Source of the DNA: Haloarculaceae archaeon H-GB1-1
GTDB taxonomy: Archaea > Halobacteriota > Halobacteria > Halobacteriales > Haloarculaceae
DNA length: 64,000 nt
Direction: 5' to 3'
NCBI GenBank assembly: GCA_029688825.1
Contig: JARUKX010000003.1
Location: forward strand, 124,001-188,000
Shown here: positions 52,075-61,650 of the stretch, one piece after another
Layout of the letters: every line of letters starts with the position of its first letter
Numbering within the stretch: the first letter of the stretch is position 1
Translations under genes and position numbers: made by a program
The notes under the pieces: generated by a model
The model's database searches: none
What the model was told of the DNA's origin: nothing
The model's input: the letters and a program-made list of their open reading frames with translations, nothing else

Positions 52075-53616
52075 ATGAGTTCTGACACATTCATCGGCGC
52101 AATCGACCAGGGGACGACCGGAACCCGTTTCATGGTCTTCGACCGGAACGGCGACGTCGTCTCCAGTGCCTACGAGAAACACGAACAGTACTACCCCGAA
52201 TCCGGCTGGGTGGAGCACGACCCCCTCGAGATCTGGGAGAACACGAAGACCGTCGTCGAGCGGGCGCTGTCGAGCGCCGACCTCGACGCGGCGCAGCTCG
52301 CCGGCCTCGGCATCACGAACCAGCGCGAGACGACGCTCGTCTGGGACCGGGAGACCGGCGAGCCGATTCACGACGCCATCGTCTGGCAGGACCGACGCAC
52401 GACCGACCGCATCGAAGAGTTGGAAGCCGAAGGTGGCGTCGAGTGGATCCGCGAGAAGACCGGGCTCGAAGCGGACGCGTACTTCTCCGCGACGAAGGTG
52501 GAGTGGCTGCTCGACAACTCCGACCCCATCCGGACCGACCGCTCTCCGTCGGCCTCGGTTCGGGAGCAGGCCGCCGCCGGCGACCTCTGCTTCGGCACCA
52601 TCGACACGTGGCTGATCTACAAGCTCACCGGGAATCACGTGACCGACGTGACCAACGCCTCGCGGACGATGCTCTACAACGTCCACGACACGGCGTGGGA
52701 CGCGGAACTCCTGGAGGAGTTCGACGTGCCCGAGGCCATGCTCCCCGAGGTCCGCCCGTCGAGCGACGAGGCCTACTACGGCACGACCGACGCAGAGGGA
52801 TTCCTCGGTGCGGAGATTCCCGTCGCCGGTGCGCTGGGCGACCAGCAGGCCGCGCTCTTCGGCCAGACCTGCTTCGATGCGGGCGACGCGAAGAACACCT
52901 ACGGCACGGGGTCGTTCTTCCTCCTCAACACCGGCGAGGAGGCCGTCGAGAGCGACCACGGTCTCCTCACCACCGTCGCGTTCCAGCGTTCGGGCGACCC
53001 CGTCCAGTACGCGCTGGAAGGCTCCATCTTCGTGACCGGCGCGGCCATCGAGTGGCTCGAAGACGTCGACCTCATCGACGACGCCGCCGAGACCGAGCGT
53101 CTCGCACAGGCCGTCGATTCGACCGACGACGTCTACGTGGTGCCGGCCTTCGCCGGTCTCGGCGCACCCCACTGGGACGGCCGCGCACGCGGGACTATCG
53201 TCGGGATGACCCGTGGGACGCGGAAAGAGCACATCGTCCGCGCGACGCTCGAGTCCATCGCCTACCAGACTCGCGACGTCGTCGAGGCCATGGAGGCCGA
53301 CGCCGGAATCGACGTCGAGGACATCAAAGTCGACGGCGGCGCGGTCAAGAACAGCTTCCTCTGTCAGCTCCAGGCGGACATCATCAAGTCCGACGTCGTC
53401 CGGCCGGACGTGGACGAGACGACCGCGCTCGGAGCCGCCTACGCTGCCGGACTCGCCGTGGGCTACTGGGACACCGTCGACGAACTGCGCGAGAACTGGA
53501 CGGTCGACCGGGAGTTCGAACCCGATGCGAACCCCGCCGACGTCGACGCTCGCTACGACCGCTGGCTCGACGCCGTCGACCGCTCGCTCGACTGGGCACG
53601 AGACGCCGAGGACTGA
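52075..53616 (+). CDS. glpK: Glycerol kinase 1
   Basis: 513-residue FGGY kinase phosphorylating glycerol to glycerol-3-phosphate, the substrate of the divergent glpABC. Motifs are FIGAIDQGTTGTRFMVFD at the N-terminus, GITNQRETTLVWDRETG, the ATP region NTYGTGSFFLLNTG, and GLGAPHWDGRARGTIVGMTR. The length is typical. It has the strongest ribosome binding site seen in the window. Three bases after its stop begins a 36-codon ORF. Confidence 0.95.
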   Translation: MSSDTFIGAIDQGTTGTRFMVFDRNGDVVSSAYEKHEQYYPESGWVEHDPLEIWENTKTVVERALSSADLDAAQLAGLGITNQRETTLVWDRETGEPIHDAIVWQDRRTTDRIEELEAEGGVEWIREKTGLEADAYFSATKVEWLLDNSDPIRTDRSPSASVREQAAAGDLCFGTIDTWLIYKLTGNHVTDVTNASRTMLYNVHDTAWDAELLEEFDVPEAMLPEVRPSSDEAYYGTTDAEGFLGAEIPVAGALGDQQAALFGQTCFDAGDAKNTYGTGSFFLLNTGEEAVESDHGLLTTVAFQRSGDPVQYALEGSIFVTGAAIEWLEDVDLIDDAAETERLAQAVDSTDDVYVVPAFAGLGAPHWDGRARGTIVGMTRGTRKEHIVRATLESIAYQTRDVVEAMEADAGIDVEDIKVDGGAVKNSFLCQLQADIIKSDVVRPDVDETTALGAAYAAGLAVGYWDTVDELRENWTVDREFEPDANPADVDARYDRWLDAVDRSLDWARDAED

Positions 53617-53618
53617 GT

Positions 53619-53729
53619 ATGGTCGACATTGGTTCCCTCGTCCCCACCCTCCTCACGCCGTCGATGCTCCTTTCCGTCCTCGCAATGGTCGGCGTCCTCC
53701 CGCAGGCCGCGTGGATTCCGCTCCCCTGA
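53619..53729 (+). CDS. 36-residue hydrophobic ORF directly after glpK
   Basis: MVDIGSLVPTLLTPSMLLSV, then LAMVGVLPQAAWIPLP. It starts 2 nt after the glpK stop, so it could be translated by coupling. The sequence looks like the first membrane segment of a larger protein that then stops. In Haloferax volcanii a putative glycerol-uptake membrane gene follows glpK. This could be the truncated start of such a gene or a genuine micro-protein. A short direct repeat just downstream supports rearrangement. Confidence 0.35.
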   Translation: MVDIGSLVPTLLTPSMLLSVLAMVGVLPQAAWIPLP

Positions 53730-53751
53730 GCGGCATCCAACTCTCTCCGTT

Positions 53752-53806
53752 CGTCAGTTCGCGTCCAGAAACAGCTCGTGCACAGCGACGGCGTCAGTTC
53801 GCGTCC
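53752..53806. repeat. 15-nt direct repeat duplicated from the ugpQ 3' end
   Basis: CGTCAGTTCGCGTCC occurs at 53752-53766 and again at 53792-53806. The second copy is the end of ugpQ (codons for ADAN and the stop); the first lies in the gap behind the 36-residue ORF. It may mark a small duplication or recombination junction. Confidence 0.5.
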
Positions 53807-54464
53807 GCGAGCGCCTCGCGGTCGGTGATGACGGCGTCGACGCCGTTCGCGTCGAGTTCTTCGATAGTGGATTGGTCGTTCACCGTCCACGCCCTGACGC
53901 CGAGTCCGCGGTCGTGTGCGCGCTCGAGGACGTCGGTCTCCAGACACAGCCGGTACTCGGGATGGACCCACTCACACCCGAGTTCGACCGCGGTTCTGAC
54001 CGCCGCTTCGGGTTCCTCCGTGAACAGGAACCCGAGCGTGTCGTCACCTGCGACGCTCGCTTCTTCGAGCGCCGTCGTGCTGAACGACGAGACGACGACC
54101 TCGTGGTCGAATCGCTCGCAGACCTCGGAGACGGCGTCTGCGATGCCGTCGGCCTTCAGTTCGACGTTCATCGTTACGTCATCGGGCACGACTTCGAACG
54201 CCTCGGACAGCAGGGGAATCCGCTCGCCGGAATCCAGCACGTCCAGTTCCCGGAGCGTCTCCCAGTCCGTGTCCGCGACGGTACCGGACGTGCCGGTCAG
54301 TCGGTCGAGCGACTCGTCGTGGATCACGACGACCTCGCCGGAGCGACACTGCTGGGCGTCGAGTTCGATGCCGTCCGCCGTCGCTCCGGCGGCACGTAGC
54401 GCCGCCAGGGTGTTCTCGGGGTAGTCCGCAGCGAACCCGCGGTGGGCGAAGACGTCCACGGCAG

Positions 54465-54468
<4 letters not shown>
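53794..54468 (-). CDS. ugpQ: Glycerophosphodiester phosphodiesterase
   Basis: 224-residue cytoplasmic GDPD that releases glycerol-3-phosphate from glycerophosphodiesters. Catalytic and metal residues are visible: His9 (AHRGF), Glu35 and Asp37 (GIELDAQ), His50 (VVIHDESLDR), and a late Glu in MNVELKADG. It has no signal peptide, matching E. coli UgpQ. It overlaps the ugpC stop-to-start as ATGA (4 nt) and closes the ugpBAECQ operon. Confidence 0.93.
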
Positions 54469-55601
<1,133 letters not shown>

Positions 55602-55607
55602 GTGCTA

Positions 55608-56477
55608 TCACTTCTGTTGAATCGCGAACGTCTTCAGCAGTGGTCTGTGCAGGACGACGAGCACGAGCAGGGGCGGGATCAGCGCCAGCACCGCGCCCGC
55701 CATGATGAGTCCCCACTGGGTCAGCCCGGACTGGCTCGCACCCTGCAGGTAGCGGATACCGACCTGGACCACCTGTTTCTCCTGGGCGCTGATGACCACC
55801 AGGGGCCACAGGTACTGATTCCACGCGTAGATGAAGGTGATGACGGACACGCCGGCGATCATCCCCTTCGACATCGGGATGAGCACCTTCACGAGGAATG
55901 TGAACGGCCCGACGCCGTCGAGACGCGCGTTGTCGACGAGCGAGGCCGGAATCGACATGAAGTGCTGGCGGAACAGGAACACCGCCGTCGCACTCGCGAT
56001 GTACGGCCCGGTGATGGAGAGCATCGAGTTGGCCCATCCGAGGTCCGCCATCAGCTGGAACAGCGGGACGATGCGGACCGGGACGGGCAACAGCAGCGTC
56101 AGCAGGATGAACATGAAGACCGCGCGCTCGTAGGGGAAGCGGTAGTACACCAGCGCCAGCGCGGCGAGCAAGGACAGCGCGACCTTCCCGACGACGATGA
56201 TGGACGCCATCACGAACGAGTTCCACATGTACTGCCCGAGGTTGTACTCGCCCAGCGCGGTCTGGTAGTTGGCCAGCCCCTGACTGCCGATCCCGACGTT
56301 CGTCACCTCGTAGACCTCCGAGGGCGTCTGGGTACTCATCACCACCGCGAGGATGAGCGGCAGCCCCATCAGGACGATGGAGAACACGAGAAGCCCGTGG
56401 ATGACCAGGTCGTCCGACAGGTAGTCGCTCAGCTCGGGGCGTGCGGTCGCGGCCGTGGATTCGGTGTTCGTCGCCAT
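55608..56477 (-). CDS. ugpE: ABC transporter permease UgpE-like
   Basis: 289-residue inner permease (BPD_transp_1) with 6 helices. The EAA loop is ASLVDNARLDGVGPFTFLVK, and IPMSKGMIAGVSVITFIYAW follows. It lies 2 nt after ugpA. The order and lengths (A then E then C) follow the E. coli ugp operon. Confidence 0.88.
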   Translation of the reverse strand: MATNTESTAATARPELSDYLSDDLVIHGLLVFSIVLMGLPLILAVVMSTQTPSEVYEVTNVGIGSQGLANYQTALGEYNLGQYMWNSFVMASIIVVGKVALSLLAALALVYYRFPYERAVFMFILLTLLLPVPVRIVPLFQLMADLGWANSMLSITGPYIASATAVFLFRQHFMSIPASLVDNARLDGVGPFTFLVKVLIPMSKGMIAGVSVITFIYAWNQYLWPLVVISAQEKQVVQVGIRYLQGASQSGLTQWGLIMAGAVLALIPPLLVLVVLHRPLLKTFAIQQK

Positions 56478-56479
56478 GG

Positions 56480-57373
56480 TCAGGCTCCGTAGTGTGTGTA
56501 GCTCTCCGAGACGCGGAGCTGGACGTACATCAGTATCGCCACGATGACGAACAGGATGATGGACTCGGCGGATGCCTTGCCGAGGCTGTTGAACTCGAAG
56601 GCGTCGCGGTAGAGCTTGTAGATGAGCAGGTTCGTCGCTCCGCTCGGCCCGCCGCTGGTCATCAGGTCAACCATCGGGAACGTCTGGAAGAACGCGTAGA
56701 TGGTGTCCATGACGACGAGGAAGACCATCGTCGGCGAGATGAGCGGGACGTACACCTTGTAGAGCATCTTCAGCCGGCCCACGCCGTCGAGCTTCGCCGA
56801 CTCGGTCAGCGTCTCGGGGATGTTGTTCAGCGCCGCCACGAGGAAGATGATGTTGTAGCCGAGTTGCTTCCAGATGGCGACGAGGCCGACGACGACGAAC
56901 GCCAGCGGACCGCTCGTGAACCAATCGAGCTCGATTCCGGTGAGGGCTTCGAGGTAGTGCGTGATGACGCCGAGCGTGGGGTGCATCAGGAACATCAGCA
57001 CCGTCGCCGCGACGGCCGTCGGCAGCGCGTACGGCCAGATTGCCGCCACGAGGTAGCTCGACGTGCCGCGGCTGACCTCGAACAGGAGGTACGACACGAA
57101 CAGCGACACCACGAGCGTGCCCACGACGACGAACGCCGCGAACGCGAACGAGATGACGAAGCTCCGCTGGTACTCCGGCGAGGTAGCGAGGATCTTGAAG
57201 TTCTCCAGCCCGACGAACGCCTTCTGCGTTCCCAGCAGCAGCGTCTGATAGAGGCTCAGCCGGAATGTCTCTACGGCCGGGTAGTACAGAAACGCGATCA
57301 GCACCGCGAACGTCGGCACCAGCAGCAGATACGCCTGCCAGGAGGAGTCGAACGGTTTTGTGAATTCGGTCAT
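56480..57373 (-). CDS. ugpA: ABC transporter permease UgpA-like
   Basis: 297-residue permease with 6 helices. It starts with SSWQAYLLLVPTFAVLIAFL and has the EAA loop ETLTESAKLDGVGRLKMLYK and VYVPLISPTMVFLVVMDTIY. It sits 23 nt after ugpB and 2 nt before ugpE. Confidence 0.88.
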   Translation of the reverse strand: MTEFTKPFDSSWQAYLLLVPTFAVLIAFLYYPAVETFRLSLYQTLLLGTQKAFVGLENFKILATSPEYQRSFVISFAFAAFVVVGTLVVSLFVSYLLFEVSRGTSSYLVAAIWPYALPTAVAATVLMFLMHPTLGVITHYLEALTGIELDWFTSGPLAFVVVGLVAIWKQLGYNIIFLVAALNNIPETLTESAKLDGVGRLKMLYKVYVPLISPTMVFLVVMDTIYAFFQTFPMVDLMTSGGPSGATNLLIYKLYRDAFEFNSLGKASAESIILFVIVAILMYVQLRVSESYTHYGA

Positions 57374-57396
57374 GTGTTCGGAGAAGGCGGACTCGC

Positions 57397-58803
57397 TCAG
57401 TTGACCTTCTGGTTGTAGCTATCCAGCGCGTCCTCGACCTGCGAGTCGATCTTCGACAGCCCGTCGTCGACGGACGTGCTGGAGTTCTGAATCATGCTCA
57501 CGTACCCTTCCTCGACGATGGTGCGGGCCTTCGTGAACGGCCCCATGAGCGCTCCGCGCGTCGCGGGCGAGTCCTCGGTGGCCTGCAGTTGGTCGAACGC
57601 CGTGCGGAAGTTGGGGTTCTCGTCGAACCAGCCGTCGCTTTCGAGCTGGCTGACGGCCTCGTTGCGCACCGGGAAGTAGCCCGTGTTCTTGTGCCACCGA
57701 ATCTGCTGTTCGGGCTGGGCCATCCACAGGAGGAACTCGCCGGCGGCCTTCTGCTTGGCTTCCGAGAGTCCCGACGGGACCCACAGCGACGCGCCGCCGA
57801 TGACGACGCCGTTGCGCTGCCCCTCGGGAACGGGGAGCCGCATGGTTCCCAGTTCGAAGCCGTTCTTCTTCGCGCCCTCCTTCATCGGCGCGATGCTCGA
57901 AGTCGAGTAGCCCAGGATACCGACCTTCTGGGTGAGGAAGGCCTGCTGGGCCTCGCCCCACGCCTCGATACCGGGATTGAGGTACTGTCCCTGCTCGTAG
58001 AGGTCGGTCCACCACTCGAAGATGTTCTTCGCGGCGTCGCTCTCGAAGTTGCTCTCCGTGGCACGGCCGGTGCGACCGTTCTCCTTGTTCACGAGGGTCT
58101 GGTCCTGCTCGGCGAACCACTGCTCGACGAGCCACGAGTGATTCGGCCACGTCGTTCCCTTGTCGACGACGCCCGCGTCGGTGAGTTTGTTCGCGGCGTC
58201 GGTCACTCCCTGGAACGTCTCCGGGGGGTTCTCCGGGTCCAGTCCGGCCTCCGCGAACGCGTCCTTGTTGTAGAAGAAGATGGCGTTGCTGGAGTTGAAC
58301 GGCATCGAGTTCAGCTTGCCGTCGATGCGGTAGTAGCTCAGCACCGACTCGAGGAAGTTGTCGTAGTCGATCTTGTCCTTCGGGATGATGTCCTCGACGG
58401 GGGTGAACGCGCCGCTATCGAGTGCCAGCTGCGTTCCGATCTCGAAGATCTGGGCGACGGCCGGCGGATTGCCCGCCTGCACCGCGGAGGTCGTCGCGTT
58501 CAGCGTATCACGGTAGCTCCCCTTCGAGGTGATGTCGAGGGTGACGCCGTCCGCCTGGCTCTCGAAGTCGGAGCCCATGTCTTCGAGCAGCTTCGCGATG
58601 TCGCCGCCCATCGCGTGCCAGAACTTGATGGTCACGTCGCTGCTACTGCTCGCCGTGTCGGTCGCGGTACCTCCGCTCCCGTCTTCGCTCGACGTTTCGC
58701 TGCCGCCGTCGCCGCTCTGGTTCGAACAGCCAGCGAGGCCAGCCACGGTCGCCACACTTGCACCCTTGATGAACGTACGACGAGATGGGGTCGTATTCTT
58801 CAT
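57397..58803 (-). CDS. ugpB: Substrate-binding lipoprotein UgpB-like
   Basis: 468-residue solute-binding protein of SBP family 1. It has a twin-arginine signal (SRRTFIKGASVATVAGLAGC) with lipobox Cys at about 26, then a Ser/Gly/Asp linker. The mature domain includes KFWHAMGGDIAKLLEDMGSD, YNKDAFAEAGLDPENPPETF and GAKKNGFELGTMRLPVPEGQ, close to glycerol-3-phosphate-binding UgpB. A clear TATA (AATTATATAC, about 58826-58836 on the minus strand) drives the operon. The upstream gap 58804-58936 holds no gene. Confidence 0.88.
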   Translation of the reverse strand: MKNTTPSRRTFIKGASVATVAGLAGCSNQSGDGGSETSSEDGSGGTATDTASSSSDVTIKFWHAMGGDIAKLLEDMGSDFESQADGVTLDITSKGSYRDTLNATTSAVQAGNPPAVAQIFEIGTQLALDSGAFTPVEDIIPKDKIDYDNFLESVLSYYRIDGKLNSMPFNSSNAIFFYNKDAFAEAGLDPENPPETFQGVTDAANKLTDAGVVDKGTTWPNHSWLVEQWFAEQDQTLVNKENGRTGRATESNFESDAAKNIFEWWTDLYEQGQYLNPGIEAWGEAQQAFLTQKVGILGYSTSSIAPMKEGAKKNGFELGTMRLPVPEGQRNGVVIGGASLWVPSGLSEAKQKAAGEFLLWMAQPEQQIRWHKNTGYFPVRNEAVSQLESDGWFDENPNFRTAFDQLQATEDSPATRGALMGPFTKARTIVEEGYVSMIQNSSTSVDDGLSKIDSQVEDALDSYNQKVN

Positions 58804-58936
58804 CTCTACCTGCCATAGTGGTAGTAATTGTATATAATTCTTTGGTATATTTTGATACTAAGGGGTACGTTACTGGTAATACGTCACTGTTTCTCAGTGG
58901 AGCAGGAGGTAAAAAATGTACGCCCGCGGGTGGTTC

Positions 58937-60226
58937 TCACAGCAGCGTGGTGACTACCATGGCTGTACCAGCGGCGGAGACGATGAGTACGCCCGTTGCA
59001 GTTGCCACGGGACGGGTCAGCGACCGATTCATCGAGACCACGAGACCGAGTTTCACGAGGATGCTCGCCGAGACGCCGGTGATGATGCCCGCCGTCGCCA
59101 GCCCGTGGCTTATCTTTCCGGACTGGACGAGCAAAACGACGGACGTCGTCACTGCCCCCGACGAGACGAGTCCGCTGAAGAAACTCGATACGAGGAACCC
59201 CGACGCGCCGTAGGCGCTTTGGGCACCCGCGGAGACGACGAGCACCAGCAGGAACAGGACTCCGAACTTCAGCGCCGGCCAGAGTTCGAACGGCGAGTCG
59301 AAATCCAGTTCGATGTTCACGTCCCAGTCGCTGAGGACGTACGAGAGGGCGATCCCCGACAGCGTGATCGCACCGAGCGGCGCGGCCAGCCGAACCGAGA
59401 TGCCGGGGATGAACGTGACCGCGATGAGCAGGTCGCGAAAGGCCATGGCGGCGTTCGCCAGCAGTATCGACCCGACCGCGATCTTCGAGAGACCGGCGTT
59501 CTGACGCGTCCGCGAGACGATCTCGCCGATGACGGCTGTGGAGTTCACCAGGCCGCCGAAGAAGCTCGTGATGGCGATACCGCGGGCCCCGTAGCGCTTG
59601 ACGATGAGGTAGTTCGCGAACCCGATGCCGCTGACGGCGACGACCAGCAGCCACACCGTCCGGGGGTTGACCGCTCCCCACGGGTCGAGTGGTTGATTCG
59701 GCAACAGCGGGTAGATGACGAACGCGAGGATGGCGAACTCGATGGCGCTCCGTATCTCGTCCTTCGAGAGCTTTCGGGCGAACCCGTGTAGTTCGCGGCG
59801 AAGGACCAGCAGGAACGTCGTGATGACCGCGATGATGACGCCCTCCAGGAAGTACCCTTTCCCGACGAGGACGCCGACGCCGTACGCCAGAATCATCGAC
59901 ACCGACGTCGTCAGCAGGTAGCTCTCGTCGCCAGTGATCAGTCCGCGAAACGCGAACACGCTCCCCTGAATGACGACGAGCGCGCCGCCCAGGAGCAGCA
60001 GCGCCGGCTCCTCGGCGACGACCATCACCGCAGCCAGCGTGGTGATGATCGTGAACGTCCGGGTCCCGGCCGGCTTCTGTGACCACTCACGTTCGGTGCC
60101 GAGCAGCATCCCGAGCGCCGCGGCGAACACGAGTCGCGTGACGTTGGGGTAGTGCTCCAGCACGTAGTCCGGACTGACGTCTACGCCCGCGAGCGCCAGC
60201 TCACCCCACGGGACGGTTCCGAACAC
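58937..60226 (-). CDS. MgtC/DUF4010 family membrane protein
   Basis: 429-residue polytopic membrane protein with an MgtC-like N-terminal part (NVTRLVFAAALGMLLGTERE, then WSQKPAGTRTFTIITTLAAV) and a DUF4010 C-terminal part (GGLVNSTAVIGEIVSRTRQN, SSGAVTTSVVLLVQSGK). About 12 helices are expected. The start is GTG at 60226, since an in-frame stop lies 9 nt upstream. MgtC proteins act in adaptation to low Mg2+ or phosphate stress in bacteria; the archaeal role is unknown. The promoter lies about 105 nt upstream, leaving room for a leader ORF. Confidence 0.85.
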   Translation of the reverse strand: MFGTVPWGELALAGVDVSPDYVLEHYPNVTRLVFAAALGMLLGTEREWSQKPAGTRTFTIITTLAAVMVVAEEPALLLLGGALVVIQGSVFAFRGLITGDESYLLTTSVSMILAYGVGVLVGKGYFLEGVIIAVITTFLLVLRRELHGFARKLSKDEIRSAIEFAILAFVIYPLLPNQPLDPWGAVNPRTVWLLVVAVSGIGFANYLIVKRYGARGIAITSFFGGLVNSTAVIGEIVSRTRQNAGLSKIAVGSILLANAAMAFRDLLIAVTFIPGISVRLAAPLGAITLSGIALSYVLSDWDVNIELDFDSPFELWPALKFGVLFLLVLVVSAGAQSAYGASGFLVSSFFSGLVSSGAVTTSVVLLVQSGKISHGLATAGIITGVSASILVKLGLVVSMNRSLTRPVATATGVLIVSAAGTAMVVTTLL

Positions 60227-60308
60227 GATGGGTCACCCCCGTTCCTCCAGAGAGTCGTTCGGCGTTCCGTACGTCGGTTTCGCACCGTCTCGGCGCGTAT
60301 CTCGTCAT
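60201..60308 (-). CDS. Possible leaderless upstream ORF (35 aa) before the MgtC-like gene
   Basis: The ATG at 60308 is at the expected transcript start of the strong TATA at 60331-60341, so it would be translated leaderless. The 35-codon frame (MTRYAPRRCETDVRNAER start) overlaps the first 26 nt of the MgtC-like gene in another frame and contains a GGAGG about 17 nt before that gene's GTG. The peptide is basic, unlike haloarchaeal proteins, which argues against a stable product and for a regulatory reading event. Confidence 0.35.
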   Translation of the reverse strand: MTRYAPRRCETDVRNAERLSGGTGVTHRVRNRPVG

Positions 60309-60330
60309 GAGTACGTATTGCTACATACAA

Positions 60331-60341
60331 CTATATAAATT
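60331..60341 (-). promoter_or_regulatory. TATA box of MgtC-like gene
   Basis: AATTTATATAG on the minus strand, the strongest TATA element in this part of the window, in an AT-rich island. The transcription start predicted near 60310 is about 84 nt before the GTG at 60226. The rest of 60227-60429 holds no larger gene. Confidence 0.65.
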
Positions 60342-60429
60342 ATTGCCGGCGCAAGAAAGGGAGTAACAATTCGAGTTGAAGACTTTGGACTAGGGGAGTG
60401 GTAGTAAAGAGCTTCGTCGGAGGTCCGGT

Positions 60430-61584
60430 CTACGTCCCGGAGTGCAGTCGCTCGAAGACGAGCGTCGGGAAGCGTGGGACCGCACCGCTCGGTCGTCGGC
60501 CCGCGGTTCCGGTCTCGACGGCGACCTCCCGCCGTTCGAGCACGTCGTGTTGGGCGAGTTCGTAGATGTACCGTCGGACGGTCCCCGGCGAGAGGTCTGT
60601 CTCGGCTGCGATGGCGTCCGCGGCCGTGTCGATGGACTGCTCGCTGTCCGACACGTCCAGCAGCGTCCGCAACACGAGCTGTTTGTTCTCCGGAAGGGTC
60701 AGCACGCGACCGATGGGGACGCCGCCCTTCGGGACGGCCTCCTTCCCGGCTTCGAGGTCTTCGTCTCTGAGCGTCTTCGCGTCGTCGGCCTCCGCCACGC
60801 TCGCCGCGCCGAACAGCGCCGCGAGCGCGTCGTGGGCGTTTCCATCCGACCACTCCGCCAGCGCCTTCGCCTGGGTGTGGTCCAGCCCCTTCGAGAGACC
60901 GCTCGTCCCCCGCGTCGTCAGGATGTCGACGATCTCGTAGTTGTACGAGGGGACCTGTATCTCGACCTCGGGAGGGTGACTGTCGAGGTCGTCCGGTGGC
61001 GTCCGGCCAACGGCCGTCCACCTGACCTTCGGGAAGGGAGCAAGGAACTCACGGAGTTCGGCGATGTCCAGCGTCTCGTCCATGTCGACGTGGTCGACGC
61101 CGACGAGCAACCCGTCCGCGCTCGCCAGTTCGGCCTGCAATCGGTCTTCCAGTTCGCCCGTGCCGATGCCTCGTTCGGGAACCTTGTCGTCCACGAGGGC
61201 GTTCAGCAACTGCTGATAGAGCTTGAACCGACTCGCCGTCCGTCGGGTGTCGACGTAGACGAAGTGGAAGCCGCCGAGCAGGCTGTCGGCGCGCGTCGCG
61301 GTATGGAAGGTCCGCTGTCCGCGTGACACCGTCTGCTGGAGGGCGGAGTACAGTGACGTGACGATGGCGGACTTCCCGGACCCAGCAGGACCCCACACGT
61401 ACACGTTCGGCGGCAGTTGACCGTCGAAGATCGGGTCCGCAGCGTCCAGTATCGCCTCGAAGACGAACTCCCGACCGACTGGCTCTGAGAGATGGACCGC
61501 CGGATTCAGCGCGTCCCAGTCGACGACCAGTCTGTTCTCGTAGCGATGGTTTCGACGTCGCTCGATGCGCTCCGTGAGGTCCAT
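60430..61584 (-). CDS. Orc1/Cdc6-like AAA+ ATPase
   Basis: 384-residue AAA+ protein. Walker A is VWGPAGSGKSAIVTSLYSAL (GPAGSGKS at 65-72) and Walker B GLLVGVDHVDMDE. The C-terminal winged-helix region (LVLRTLLDVSDSEQSIDTAA, TVRRYIYELAQHD) is of the Cdc6/Orc1 type. No origin-recognition repeats are seen in flanking gaps, so origin function is doubtful; many haloarchaeal Orc1-like paralogues are not tied to origins. It is divergent from glycerol kinase 2, sharing a 66-nt promoter gap. Confidence 0.75.
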   Translation of the reverse strand: MDLTERIERRRNHRYENRLVVDWDALNPAVHLSEPVGREFVFEAILDAADPIFDGQLPPNVYVWGPAGSGKSAIVTSLYSALQQTVSRGQRTFHTATRADSLLGGFHFVYVDTRRTASRFKLYQQLLNALVDDKVPERGIGTGELEDRLQAELASADGLLVGVDHVDMDETLDIAELREFLAPFPKVRWTAVGRTPPDDLDSHPPEVEIQVPSYNYEIVDILTTRGTSGLSKGLDHTQAKALAEWSDGNAHDALAALFGAASVAEADDAKTLRDEDLEAGKEAVPKGGVPIGRVLTLPENKQLVLRTLLDVSDSEQSIDTAADAIAAETDLSPGTVRRYIYELAQHDVLERREVAVETGTAGRRPSGAVPRFPTLVFERLHSGT

Positions 61585-61614
61585 CTATCGACGTTTGCTA
61601 CCTTGTAGACGCAC

Positions 61615-61628
61615 CGTACATATACGTA
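61615..61628. promoter_or_regulatory. Palindromic shared TATA between Orc1-like gene and glycerol kinase 2
   Basis: GTACATATACGTAC, near-palindromic, is the only AT-rich word in the 66-nt divergent gap. It is centred about 30 nt before the kinase ATG (61651) and 37 nt before the Orc1-like ATG, so it can serve both directions. Confidence 0.5.
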
Positions 61629-61650
61629 CCCCCGGAGAGTAGGAGCGGCC

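Noticed and set aside
58819-58890. Possible TACT-type regulator sites in the ugpB promoter
   Set aside because: Several TACT and GGTA words occur, but none gives TACT-N7-8-GAGTA and the CGAGTAAA word is absent, so I did not include it in the candidate regulon.
60227-61650. Possible replication origin at the Orc1-like gene
   Set aside because: No long AT-rich unwinding element with paired origin-recognition repeats was seen; the AT island at 60311-60345 is explained by a promoter.
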